Source: Natrononativus amylolyticus (GTDB taxonomy: Archaea; Halobacteriota; Halobacteria; Halobacteriales; Natrialbaceae). Taken from it: a stretch of 64,000 nucleotides of DNA. Both the position numbers and the translations under genes were made by a program. Where the stretch lies: positions 62,001 through 126,000 of the forward strand of contig NZ_CP101459.1 of assembly GCF_024362525.1 (NCBI RefSeq). The letters are read 5' to 3'. Position 1 is the stretch's first letter. Each line of letters starts with the position of its first letter. The notes beneath the pieces are model-generated. The model was given only the letters and a program-made list of their open reading frames with translations. It had not been told where the DNA came from and made no database searches. Below, piece after piece: positions 33,408 to 41,595 of the stretch.

Positions 33408-35342
33408 ATGGACATCGACTCTGACGCGACGGCGGCCACGCTCCGGGAGGTGGTCTTCGCGTACGACCGGGAGTTCGACCTTCCGCCCCCCGAGTCGTTC
33501 ACCGACGACGCGGCCTACGACCCCGATGAGCGGGGTGGGGCGATCCTGCGGGGGCTCGACCTCGAGGTCGCCGCGGGGACGTTCACAGTCGTGATGGGCG
33601 CCAGCGGCGGGGGGAAATCGACACTGTTGCGGACGTTCAATGCGATCATCCCCAACTTCATCACCGGCTCCTTCGCCGGCGACGTCGAAGTGCTCGGCCG
33701 GGACGCAACCGCCGCACGCGTCCCCGAGATGGCCGCCGACGTCGGCATGGTGCTTCAGGACTACGAGGCACAACTGTTCGGGACGAGCGTCGATAGCGAA
33801 CTCGCCTTCGGCCCCGAGAACCTCGCGGTCCCACCCGAAGAAATCGGCCCGCGGACCGCCCATGCCCTCGAGGCCGTCGGTCTCGAGGAGCTCGATCGCC
33901 GACGGCCGCCGGACGCGCTCTCCGGCGGGCAGAAACAGCGTCTCGTCTTCGCGGGCGTCGTCGCCAACCAGCCCGAGTTACTCTTACTCGACGAGCCGAC
34001 GAGCGACCTCGACCCGGCCGGAAGCCACGACACCCTGGAGGTGATCCGCTCTCTCGCCGCCCACGACGGGAGGAGTGGGCCGGGTGGGTGGGAGGGCCCG
34101 GAGACGATCGTCATGGTTACCCATGAGATCGAGGAAGCGCTACTGGCCGATCACGTCGTGCTGTTGCGGGCTGGCCGGGTGTTCCGGCAGGGACCTGCCC
34201 GGGAGGTGTTCACCGACTCCGAAGCGCTGCGCACCGCCCGCGTCGCCGTCCCCCCGGTTGTCGACGTATTCGACCGCCTCGGCTGGCCCCGTGAGGAACG
34301 CCCGCTGTTCGTCGACGAGGCAGTCCCCGCGGTCGCCGACAGCGACCTCGAGTGGACGCCCCCCGCGAGGGAAGGAGACACCCCGATCGGCGCCCCTGCC
34401 GGAACCGGGATCGATCCCGGCGACGTCGTCTTCGACCTCAAGGGGGTCGTCCACGAGTACGAGACCGACCGCGAGACGATCCGCGCGGTCGACGACGTCG
34501 ACCTCACGATCCACGACGGAGAGGTCGTCGCGATCGTCGGCCACAACGGCAGCGGAAAGACGACGCTCGCGAAGCACCTCAACGGACTGCTCACCCCTGA
34601 TGCGGGCAGCGCGCGTTGGCGGGGCCAAGAGGTCGGTGACCGCACGATGAGCGAGATCGGGCGATCGATCGGCTACGTCTTCCAGAATCCGGATCACCAG
34701 ATCTTCGCCGACACCGTCGCCGACGAGGTTGCCTTCGGCCCCGAGAACTTCGGGATGGCCGGCGAGGAACTCGAGGCTGCCGTCTCCGAGGCGCTCGAAA
34801 CGGTCGAACTCGACGGGCTCGAGGAGGCGGATCCGTTTACCCTCTCGAAGGGCCAGCGCCAGCGGGTCGCCCTGGCGTCGATCCTGGCGACCGATCCCGA
34901 GGTGATCGTCTTCGACGAGCCGACGACCGGCCTCGATGCGACCCAACGCGCGAGATTCATGGATCTCGTTGCCCGGCTCAACCGCGAGCAGGGGCTCACT
35001 GTCGTAATGGTTACCCACAGTATGCACACCGTCGCGCGCTACGCGCCCCGGACGGTCGTGATGGCCGACGGAGAAAAGGTGTTCGACGGCGCGACGCGGG
35101 AACTGTTCGCCGACGAGTCGCTGCTCGGCCGCTGGGAACTCGAGCCGCCCCAGCCGGTCGCCCTTTCGAACCGACTGGCCCGCCAGAGCGGCCAGTCGGA
35201 CGCTCTCCCCGCCCTCTCGGTCGCCGAAGTCGTCGAGGCACTCGGAGGAACGGACACGCCCAGCGAGGAGACAGACGAGCCGCGGGGGGCCAGACGGTCC
35301 GAACCACCGCTTGGTGAGGGTCTCGGGGGTGAGGAGTCGTGA
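33408..35342 (+). CDS. Fused ECF transporter ATPase (EcfA1-EcfA2 in one chain)
   Basis: A chain of 644 residues holding two complete ABC ATPases, normally separate EcfA1 and EcfA2. In the first, Walker A is GASGGGKSTL (about 65), the signature is LSGGQKQRL and Walker B is LLLLDEPTSDLD. In the second, Walker A is GHNGSGKTTL (about 380), the signature is LSKGQRQRV and Walker B is VIVFDEPTTGLD. Both have the ECF Q-loop style (YVFQNPDHQIF in the second). The fusion forces a heterodimer. ATG 33408 is preferred over an earlier in-frame codon. The stop overlaps the GTG of the T component. Confidence 0.92.
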   Translation: MDIDSDATAATLREVVFAYDREFDLPPPESFTDDAAYDPDERGGAILRGLDLEVAAGTFTVVMGASGGGKSTLLRTFNAIIPNFITGSFAGDVEVLGRDATAARVPEMAADVGMVLQDYEAQLFGTSVDSELAFGPENLAVPPEEIGPRTAHALEAVGLEELDRRRPPDALSGGQKQRLVFAGVVANQPELLLLDEPTSDLDPAGSHDTLEVIRSLAAHDGRSGPGGWEGPETIVMVTHEIEEALLADHVVLLRAGRVFRQGPAREVFTDSEALRTARVAVPPVVDVFDRLGWPREERPLFVDEAVPAVADSDLEWTPPAREGDTPIGAPAGTGIDPGDVVFDLKGVVHEYETDRETIRAVDDVDLTIHDGEVVAIVGHNGSGKTTLAKHLNGLLTPDAGSARWRGQEVGDRTMSEIGRSIGYVFQNPDHQIFADTVADEVAFGPENFGMAGEELEAAVSEALETVELDGLEEADPFTLSKGQRQRVALASILATDPEVIVFDEPTTGLDATQRARFMDLVARLNREQGLTVVMVTHSMHTVARYAPRTVVMADGEKVFDGATRELFADESLLGRWELEPPQPVALSNRLARQSGQSDALPALSVAEVVEALGGTDTPSEETDEPRGARRSEPPLGEGLGGEES

Positions 35343-36124
35343 GCGCCTCACCGTCGCTGTACGTCGACCGGGAGACGGTCCTCCACCGGCTCAACGCCCG
35401 CTCGAAGCTCGCGCTCATCACGGGCGTGTTCGTGGCGGCGTACGTCTTCGGCGACCCGCGCTGGGTGTTCGTCCCGCTTGCGGCGACGTTTCTCGCACTC
35501 GTGGCCGTCGGTGGCTGGCCGAACTTCAAGCGACTGTCGTTCATCGTCGTCGCACTCTTCCTGATCGGCTTCGCCGTCTGGCCGGCGTTCACCCACGGGG
35601 GTGGTGCAACGCTCCTCGAGACGCCTTTGGGCACCCTCACCGAACGAGAGGTGCTGTTCGCGCTCGGGCGCTCCGAGCGGATCGCCGCGTTCATCGTCGG
35701 CGGCCTGCTGTTCGTCACCACCACCTCCAACGAGGAGATCGTCGCCGGAATGCGCTCGCTCGGCCTGCCCTACGCGTTCTGTTTCGCCGTCGGCACCGCG
35801 CTGCGGCTGTTCCCGACGTTCCTGGGGTCTGCCAACACGGTCCGACAGGCTCAGGCCGCCCGCGGCCACGAACCCGGCGGACGCAACCCCGTCACCCTGC
35901 TGCGGAGTTACATCCCGCTCATGATTCCCGTGTTCATGACCGCGATTCGGAACGTCCAGACCCAGGCGATGGCCCTCGAGGCCCGCGGGTTCGACACGCG
36001 GGGCGAGCGCTCGTTCTACAACGAACAGCCGTTCACGGCGGCCGACTGGGCGACAGCCGGGTTCGGTGTCGCGCTCGCAGTCGGTTCGGTCGCGCTTCGC
36101 CTTCAGGGGTACGGGACGGTCTAG
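35339..36124 (+). CDS. ecfT: ECF transporter T component (EcfT)
   Basis: The energy-coupling transmembrane protein, 261 residues, GTG start overlapping the ATPase stop. Hydrophobic helices lead to the two coupling motifs of EcfT/CbiQ proteins: AQAARGHEPGG (A-R-G type) and ALEARGFDTRGER near the C-terminus. These touch the ATPases. With the S gene and fused ATPase this makes a full group I-style ECF operon dedicated to one substrate. Confidence 0.9.
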   Translation: MSASPSLYVDRETVLHRLNARSKLALITGVFVAAYVFGDPRWVFVPLAATFLALVAVGGWPNFKRLSFIVVALFLIGFAVWPAFTHGGGATLLETPLGTLTEREVLFALGRSERIAAFIVGGLLFVTTTSNEEIVAGMRSLGLPYAFCFAVGTALRLFPTFLGSANTVRQAQAARGHEPGGRNPVTLLRSYIPLMIPVFMTAIRNVQTQAMALEARGFDTRGERSFYNEQPFTAADWATAGFGVALAVGSVALRLQGYGTV

Positions 36125-36159
36125 GCCCGCTCGCCGCCGGACCGGGTTGACGTCGCCGC

Positions 36160-36279
36160 CTACGCGAACGTGCCTACCGAGAGGACGAGCCCCGCGAAGT
36201 ACACCCCCTCGGGCGCAGGGAGAACCGGTGCGAACCCGACTCCGGGGATCACCGCGACCACACCAAGGAGTTTCAGCAT
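36160..36279 (-). CDS. Possible 39-residue hydrophobic protein
   Basis: A short minus-strand frame from the ATG at 36279 encodes a very hydrophobic peptide (MLKLLGVVAVIPGVGFAPVL, then one more helix). It ends between two plus-strand genes. Codon composition looks protein-like and it would span the membrane once or twice. The frame stays open upstream, antisense to the next gene, so it may be chance. I do not recognise it. Confidence 0.3.
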   Translation of the reverse strand: MLKLLGVVAVIPGVGFAPVLPAPEGVYFAGLVLSVGTFA

Positions 36280-36384
36280 CCATATCTCGAGATCGTTTCT
36301 CAGCCGGTCCGGGATCGAACGAAAAACGGGTAACCGACGTACGAGGTGCCAGCGTTTATGCGCCGGCAGTACCGTGGGTGGGGT

Positions 36385-37629
36385 ATGACGGACGACACCG
36401 ATCCGCTCGCATGGACGCGCGACTACACTCCGATTCTCCGATCGCTGGCCGCCGAGTACGGCGAGACGCAGCCGCTGGCCGGCTACAGCGTTGCACTGGC
36501 CTCCCACCTCGAGCAAAAGACGGGCGTGCTGGTCGAGACGCTTCGGGACGCCGGCGCGACGGTACTCGTCACCGGAAGCGAGCCCCACAGCACGAAGGCG
36601 ACGGTCGTCGACGCCCTCCGCGACCAGGACGGCATCGAAACGTTCGTCGAGGCCGGGATGAGCGACGAGGAGTGGGCCGCCGGTCAACACGAGCTGCTCG
36701 AGCGCGAACCGGATTTCATCCTCGACGACGGCTGTGAGCTGATCGCGAAGGTCCACGCCGACCACCCTGAAATCGCGGAAACGGTGCTCGGCGGCGGCGA
36801 GCAGACGACCGCTGGCATCACCCGCCTCGAGGCGATGGAGGCCGACGACGTGCTCTCGTTTCCCGTCTACGGCGTCAACGACACGCCGATGAAACACTAC
36901 TTCGACAACGTCCACGGCACCGGGGAGTCCTCGCTGTCGAACGTGATGATCACGACGAACACGATGCTCTCGGGGAAGACCGTCGTCGTCGCCGGCTACG
37001 GCTACTGCGGGCGCGGCATCGCCCGGAAAGCCAGGGGGATGGGCGCCCAGACGATCGTCACCGAGGTCGACCCGCGCAAGGCGCTCGAAGCCCACATGGA
37101 CGGCCACCGCCTCGCACCGATGGCCGAGGCCGTCCGCGAGGCCGACTACGTGATCACTTCCACCGGGAACCGCGACGTCGTTCGCGGCGAGCACCTCGAG
37201 GCGCTACCCGACGGGGTGATCCTCGCGAACGCCGGCCACTTCGACGTCGAGATCGTCGTCGCGGACATCGAGGCGGCCGCCGACCGGGTCACCGAACCGC
37301 GCGACGGCGTCACCCGCTATCACCTCCCCGACGGTCGTCGGATCAACGTCCTCGCAGACGGCCGTCTCGTCAACCTCACCGGCCCGCACAGCAACGGCCA
37401 CCCCGCCGAGGTGATGGATACGACGTTCGCAATGATGTTCGAAGCGGCCCGTGATATGATAGCGGGCGAGGGAAGAGACCTGACACCGGGACTGTATGCG
37501 ATGCCCGACCGCCTCGATCGGGCCGTCGCCAACCGCAAGCTCGAGACGCTCGACGCCGAAATCGACGATCTCACCGAACACCAGCGCGAGTACTACGAGG
37601 ACTGGGAGCACGCTGATAGCGCGTTTTGA
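36385..37629 (+). CDS. S-adenosylhomocysteine hydrolase family protein
   Basis: A 414-residue cytosolic NAD-dependent enzyme of the adenosylhomocysteinase family, which splits S-adenosylhomocysteine to adenosine and homocysteine. Catalytic landmarks are kept: GGEQTTAG (Glu and Thr pair), NDTPMKHYFDN (Lys and Asp) and NAGHFDVEI (His). The NAD site is VVAGYGYCGRG. The helical end (HQREYYEDWEHA) replaces the usual K-Y long tail, as in other archaeal forms. The start at 36385 matches the family N-terminus. The segment VHGTGES differs from the usual YGCRES, so it may be a divergent paralogue. Confidence 0.88.
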   Translation: MTDDTDPLAWTRDYTPILRSLAAEYGETQPLAGYSVALASHLEQKTGVLVETLRDAGATVLVTGSEPHSTKATVVDALRDQDGIETFVEAGMSDEEWAAGQHELLEREPDFILDDGCELIAKVHADHPEIAETVLGGGEQTTAGITRLEAMEADDVLSFPVYGVNDTPMKHYFDNVHGTGESSLSNVMITTNTMLSGKTVVVAGYGYCGRGIARKARGMGAQTIVTEVDPRKALEAHMDGHRLAPMAEAVREADYVITSTGNRDVVRGEHLEALPDGVILANAGHFDVEIVVADIEAAADRVTEPRDGVTRYHLPDGRRINVLADGRLVNLTGPHSNGHPAEVMDTTFAMMFEAARDMIAGEGRDLTPGLYAMPDRLDRAVANRKLETLDAEIDDLTEHQREYYEDWEHADSAF

Positions 37630-37753
37630 GACGAGCACGGCGCAAAGGACGCAGTTTCCACGGTGGACTACCCCGCTCAGTGTCGAAAGCTAGCGGATAC
37701 CGGAGTTCATATTTCCATTGACTTCCCCGAAGTAATACTCACAGTATCGTACT

Positions 37754-38402
37754 TCAATCGCGAATGAACACGAGCACTGCTTTGATGAACTGATCTGTTG
37801 CGGTAAGCATCGCAACATGCCCGTGCCCCTCAAACGTCACGGTTCGGCTATCTGGGAGTGCTGCATGGACCGCTGTTACGGCATCGCGATACATCTGGGG
37901 ACTTTCGCTCCCGGACAACAGCAATGTCGGTGTCGTCATCGTTTCGAATCGCGTGGGTTCGATCGTGAAGGCGCGCCTCGTCCTCCTCGGTAAGCAACTC
38001 GAACGCGAGCGGATCGCAGGCTGCCACAGCGGCGACCGCCTTGCTTTGGGCAGCAGCGCCAAGTGCGAACATGGTTCCCCCTGAAGCTCCTGCCAGACCC
38101 ACCGGTTCGCCGAGACTCTCTACGAACGCTACTACATCCTCTACGTACTGCTCAGGTGACTGGTTAGGGTGGTTACCACTCGATCCCCGTCCGCGCGTGC
38201 TCATCAGATAGCAGGCGAATCGGTCGCTGAGGAACGGCATCGCAGCGTCCCAGTCGAGGACGCCGTCGCCGAGACCGGCGTGGACGAGCACGAGCGGTGG
38301 GCCGTGCCCATATACGTGACCGACTATCTGGGTACCGTCATCCGATACAGCTCGGTGAAGTTCTAACTCCTCGGTCGTATCTGGTGGAGTTGTTTCCCCC
38401 AT
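37754..38402 (-). pseudogene. Broken alpha/beta hydrolase
   Basis: The 5' part (start at 38402) reads as a normal alpha/beta hydrolase: LVLVHAGLGDG, the charged STRGRGSSGN turn and the nucleophile elbow GASGGTMF. After a DEARLHD segment near 37980 the frame is lost. The 3' part continues in another frame from about 37960 (TMTTPTLLLSGSESP, then the catalytic His region FEGHGHVAML). The cap domain between them, normally about 80-100 residues, is missing. A deletion plus frameshift has inactivated it. Confidence 0.75.
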
Positions 38403-38848
38403 GACTGGTCGCCTCTTTGTCGAGCGTCCATTGCTACAGGGGGCATTTGTCTCTCTCCCGGCACCGAGGGACACTCACAACTGGTACACCGTGACCCATG
38501 GCAACTCTTATCATGGGAGTTTCGGATAGGGTTGGCAGTGTCAGACACTCTTTTCGCCACCGCCGTCGTGTCAACCAACCACAAAGCTCATACCAACGAC
38601 AGAGAGACACATCGCGTACGGGGGACCTCCACTCACGGTGCGTTCTCTGCGCCGCCCCCGAGGTCGCATGCACTGGTCGGGGACTGCCCCTTTCCCCGAT
38701 TGGCTTCCGAGTCCAGAGCTGCGGCTCGAGAGTGGTCCCTACCCAGGTATGAGCGTGCACGGAACCCACCACAGCGGCCATCGCACTGTGACACGGCGTG
38801 TGCTAGTGTCGCCGTCGCTTCCATACAGTCAGTCCGTGTTGGTTCAGC
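38403..38848. other. Gene-free stretch
   Basis: Open frames here are Arg/Ser/Pro-rich and have no family look. A TATA-like box is not obvious. It may be decayed coding DNA between two broken genes; I see nothing definite. Confidence 0.4.
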
Positions 38849-38929
38849 GTGCATCCGAGACAGGACTCCACCCGAAACGAATCTCCAGTGGAACCGGATT
38901 CTCCAGTGGAAGCCACCTCTCCACTCGAA

Positions 38930-39337
38930 CTACTCGAACCAGCCGAAGCCGTCCCCACGCGGTTGACGCGCACCTCATCGCTTCGTCGCGAGTGTGCCGT
39001 CCTCGCGGTGACTGCCGCCTGGCGCACGGCGTTTTTCGACTGGCGGCTCCTGGGGCGAGCGCGTGCCCACGCCGGACGCTATTACGTCGTGGCCGCGAAT
39101 CACGCCGGCGACCAACCCGGCCGTCACCACGCCAACCACAGCCTCGTCGCCGGACCCGATGGGCAGATTCGTGCGGAGACGGAGTGGTCGGCGGCAGCCG
39201 CAAGCGCCTGCGTCGCTGTGGACGACCTCGAGTGCGAGCGAAATCCGGTTCGCCAGACGCGTCTCTCCCGTGGCGACTGGCGACGAGACGAGGGGGCGCA
39301 GAGCGAGCACGATTCACACGACGGCAATCGAATGTGA
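38930..39337 (+). pseudogene. C-terminal fragment of a carbon-nitrogen hydrolase (nitrilase superfamily)
   Basis: The frame ending at 39337 reads WRLLGRARAHAGRYYVVAAN, then HHANHSLVAGPDGQIRAETE and ASACVAVDDL. This is the usual last third of nitrilase-superfamily amidohydrolases (R-A-R-A-x-E-x-x-x-Y-V, S-x-V-x-x-P-x-G). The catalytic Glu, Lys and Cys regions are missing. Upstream sequence (38849-38930) is Ser/Pro/Glu-rich and unrelated. It is a truncated, inactive relic. Confidence 0.55.
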
Positions 39338-39340
39338 GAG

Positions 39341-39550
39341 GTGACACCTACAACCCGAGACAGACGACACAACTGGTCCTATCTCTTCGTCAAGTACGGC
39401 TACGTCGCGCCGGTCGTCGCGTTTCTCGGCGTCGCCGGCTACGCCGTGGGTGTCGAACTCGGTGGGACCACCGACAGCCCGTTCGCTATTTATGGCATGT
39501 TCTGGCTCGGTCCGCTGGCGGTGGTTCTCCTCACTTCCGGCCTCGAGTAA
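39341..39550 (+). CDS. Small two-helix membrane protein
   Basis: A 69-residue protein from a GTG start with GAGAG a few bases upstream, one base after the nitrilase fragment stop. Two hydrophobic helices (about 18-38, VAPVVAFLGVAGYAVGVEL; and 47-66, YGMFWLGPLAVVLLTSGL) are joined by a short loop. I do not recognise a family. The tight spacing suggests it was once co-transcribed with the intact hydrolase. Confidence 0.5.
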   Translation: MTPTTRDRRHNWSYLFVKYGYVAPVVAFLGVAGYAVGVELGGTTDSPFAIYGMFWLGPLAVVLLTSGLE

Positions 39551-39691
39551 GCCGTCAGACTGACAGTGCAGTCATAGAACCTGATGTTTTCACTGCGACG
39601 AAAGCGGGACTGCGGCGATTTGATAGCCGCGGTTTCACGAGGAGCGCCCTCGAGGCGGTCTCGTCCGTTCGGGAGCAACACAGCACTTTGC

Positions 39692-40312
39692 CTACTCGAG
39701 GCGTTCCAAGTCGCCGAACTGTTCGCGGTTCATCGTCGTCACGACGAACCGTCGCACCGTGTCGACCAGCTCGGCTTCCGTTTCGTAGGTTTCGATACGG
39801 AGATCCCAGCGGGTGCGCGCCGACCGGATCATCTCGCTGGTGACCGCGGCCTCGTGGACGAAGACGATTCGCTCGCCGTGGGTGTCGGCGATCGTCTCGA
39901 GGACGCTCCCAGCCTCCTCACCAACGCCGAAGTTGTGACCGAGAAACGGAACGACAAACACCGTCGCGTTCGCTCGGCGGGCGTACTCGATGCTTTGGGT
40001 GACTGCGTCCACCTCGTCAGTATCGAGGTTGACGTCGACCGCCAGGAACGCGTTCACGCCGGGGTCGGTTCGGAGCGCTCCCTGCACACGCCGAAGCATC
40101 GCCTTCGCCTCGTCGATCTCGTCTCGATGCTGGAAAAGTGCCCGGAGCGGGCCCGGGAGTTCGTCGACGTCGATCCCCCGGCGTTCCTCCTCAGTCAACA
40201 CATAGTTGAGGTTGAACGACTTGTACGGCCCCATCAGGTAGAGGAGAAACCGGTCGTACTGGACGTCACCGAGCTGCCCCGCGATGAGATCGCGTGCGAT
40301 CGCCCCGGACAT
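39692..40312 (-). CDS. Conserved haloarchaeal protein (DUF7509-like), nucleotide-binding-fold style
   Basis: A 206-residue soluble protein, start at 40312 fixed by the TATA box about 25 bases upstream. It opens with FLLYLMGPYKSF and later has VFVVPFLGHNFGVGEEAGSV. The G-P near the first strand and the E-x-G after a G-rich loop recall the nucleoside deoxyribosyltransferase/TIR-like fold. I believe it matches a DUF common in haloarchaea (DUF7509), but the number is from memory. Function is unknown. It is divergent from an HTH gene with which it shares a promoter region. Confidence 0.6.
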   Translation of the reverse strand: MSGAIARDLIAGQLGDVQYDRFLLYLMGPYKSFNLNYVLTEEERRGIDVDELPGPLRALFQHRDEIDEAKAMLRRVQGALRTDPGVNAFLAVDVNLDTDEVDAVTQSIEYARRANATVFVVPFLGHNFGVGEEAGSVLETIADTHGERIVFVHEAAVTSEMIRSARTRWDLRIETYETEAELVDTVRRFVVTTMNREQFGDLERLE

Positions 40313-40332
40313 GAGCGGGCAGACTCGCCGCG

Positions 40333-40343
40333 AATATATAAAA
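40333..40343. promoter_or_regulatory. TATA box in the divergent promoter
   Basis: AATATATAAAA lies 25-30 bases before the minus-strand ATG at 40312, implying a leaderless mRNA for that gene. It is nearly symmetric. It is 68 bases from the plus-strand ATG at 40411, so it could also serve the HTH gene with a short leader. Confidence 0.55.
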
Positions 40344-40410
40344 GACGGTGTTTTCAGAGAATCCTGGCTTGACAACGACTAAGGGCGACAACCGCCTATC
40401 CTCAACCAGG

Positions 40411-40839
40411 ATGGGGACGAAACACACGCGAATCGACGCCGATGCGCCGGAGGATCCAGCGGACCTCCTCCCCGACTCGAGCGTGCTCTCGCTCGAGGAG
40501 TACCTCGAGATGCAGGCGGCGATCGGCAACCGGACCCGCTTCGAGATCGTCTACCGACTGTCACACGCCGCGGAGTTGACGCCGACCGAACTCGAGGCGG
40601 CGATGGAGGTGGATGACAGCACCCTCCACTACCACCTCAACAAACTGCGTGACGTCGGCCTCATCGAGAAACGCGCCCGCACGGAACGGGACAGCGACGG
40701 CCTCTACACCTACTACCGGGCGACCGTCCTCGGCGACGTCATCCTCGAACACGGCCTCGAGGAGCTCCTGCGCCGGGAGTGGGCGTTCGAAGAGGCCTAC
40801 GATAGCGACCGGACGACGGATAAGTCAGCGCGGGATTGA
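40411..40839 (+). CDS. ArsR-like HTH_20 transcriptional regulator
   Basis: A 142-residue winged-helix protein. After a Pro/Asp-rich leader, EEYLEMQAAIGNRTRFEIVY opens the domain. LTPTELEAAMEVDDSTLHYH then forms the helix-turn-helix, and LRDVGLIEKRAR with YTYYRATVLG forms the wing. This is the ArsR-like HTH_20 pattern frequent in haloarchaea. ATG 40411 is preferred over an upstream codon at 40348, which lies almost on the TATA box. It probably controls itself and the divergent 39692-40312 gene; that is inference. Confidence 0.83.
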   Translation: MGTKHTRIDADAPEDPADLLPDSSVLSLEEYLEMQAAIGNRTRFEIVYRLSHAAELTPTELEAAMEVDDSTLHYHLNKLRDVGLIEKRARTERDSDGLYTYYRATVLGDVILEHGLEELLRREWAFEEAYDSDRTTDKSARD

Positions 40840-40945
40840 CCGAGGAACCGGTTAAGAGCTATCGCTCGAGCAGGTTGCTCGCAATAATACCGATTTGCAT
40901 GGTGACCGAGGATCCGGGAGATCTATAGGCGGTGCAGGGCGAGAA

Positions 40946-40966
40946 CCCCGACCCTTGAGGTCGGGG
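40946..40966. repeat. Left-end hairpin of the IS element
   Basis: CCCCGACC and GGTCGGGG form an 8-base stem around a 5-base loop. It matches the right-end hairpin at 42921-42941 in 20 of 21 bases. TnpA (Y1) proteins bind such subterminal hairpins. Confidence 0.7.
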
Positions 40967-40984
40967 GTGAAGCCCGTCAGAGGA

Positions 40985-41383
40985 CTACACATGCTCACTG
41001 CGGTTAATGTACTGTTCAATCGTCTCTCGACTTACCTCACCTGCCGTCCCCACGTAGAACGACCGTTCCCAACACCCACCACCCCAGTACAACGACCGCA
41101 TCACCTCGGGGTATTCTGACCACAATCTCCGTGCCGTCACGCTCTTCAATCTCGACACGATTTCGCTCGGTGAGTGTTTCGGATGCGCTCCCAGGAACAC
41201 ATGAACGTGGTCAGGTGAGATATGCAACGACCGCAACTCGTAGTCGTTCCGCTCGATAATTGCATGGAACTCAGATTCCAATATCTCTGCAACGTGGTCG
41301 AGAAACGAGTGCCGATACCGAGGGCACCACACGAAATGATATTTGATATTGTACACTGTGTGGTTTGAGCGAGTCGCCTCCAT
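40985..41383 (-). CDS. tnpA: IS200-type Y1 (HUH) transposase TnpA
   Basis: A single-strand transposase of 132 residues, full length for the family. It opens with YNIKYHFVWCPRYRH, contains the HUH metal motif HISPDHVHVFL (His-x-His), and ends with GTAGEVSRETIEQYI. The last holds the region of the catalytic tyrosine (Tyr and neighbouring Gln helix). It cuts and joins single-stranded ends at subterminal hairpins. ATG 41383 is chosen because the family begins MEATRSNH-like; an upstream ATG adds eight residues. All key residues are present, so it may be active. Confidence 0.93.
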   Translation of the reverse strand: MEATRSNHTVYNIKYHFVWCPRYRHSFLDHVAEILESEFHAIIERNDYELRSLHISPDHVHVFLGAHPKHSPSEIVSRLKSVTARRLWSEYPEVMRSLYWGGGCWERSFYVGTAGEVSRETIEQYINRSEHV

Positions 41384-41445
41384 ACACACTGCACGACGTG
41401 ACAACATTTAAGTCAATGTGTTACTAATCATCTACTGCAAACAAG

Positions 41446-41586
41446 ATGGCACGACGATTCACAGTCGATTTCGAGGAGGACTTCTACAAAGACTTCTCGA
41501 AGAAATGCATCGACGAGGACCGAACGAAAGCCGATGTCGTACGCGAACTCCTCCGCGAGTGGACGTACGACGAAGACGCCGAGTGA
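41446..41586 (+). CDS. 46-residue ribbon-helix-helix protein between tnpA and tnpB
   Basis: A very short gene: MARRFTVDFEEDFYKDFSKK, then an acidic helix and RTKADVVRELLREWTYDEDAE. The pattern strand (RRFTVDF), helix, turn, second helix (KADVVRELLREW) is that of a MetJ/Arc/CopG-type DNA-binding protein. The stop is nine bases before the tnpB ATG. It starts within the short spacer shared with divergent tnpA, the right place for a repressor of both. Function is inferred from fold and position. Confidence 0.7.
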   Translation: MARRFTVDFEEDFYKDFSKKCIDEDRTKADVVRELLREWTYDEDAE

Positions 41587-41595
41587 GTGCCACGT

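Noticed and set aside
38638-39843. 401-codon plus-strand open frame
   Set aside because: Arg/Ser/Pro-rich reading that crosses a nitrilase fragment and a small membrane gene in other frames. A short stretch near 39575-39690 (FTATKAGLRRFDSRGF) looks protein-like but has no start or partner, so no gene is called.
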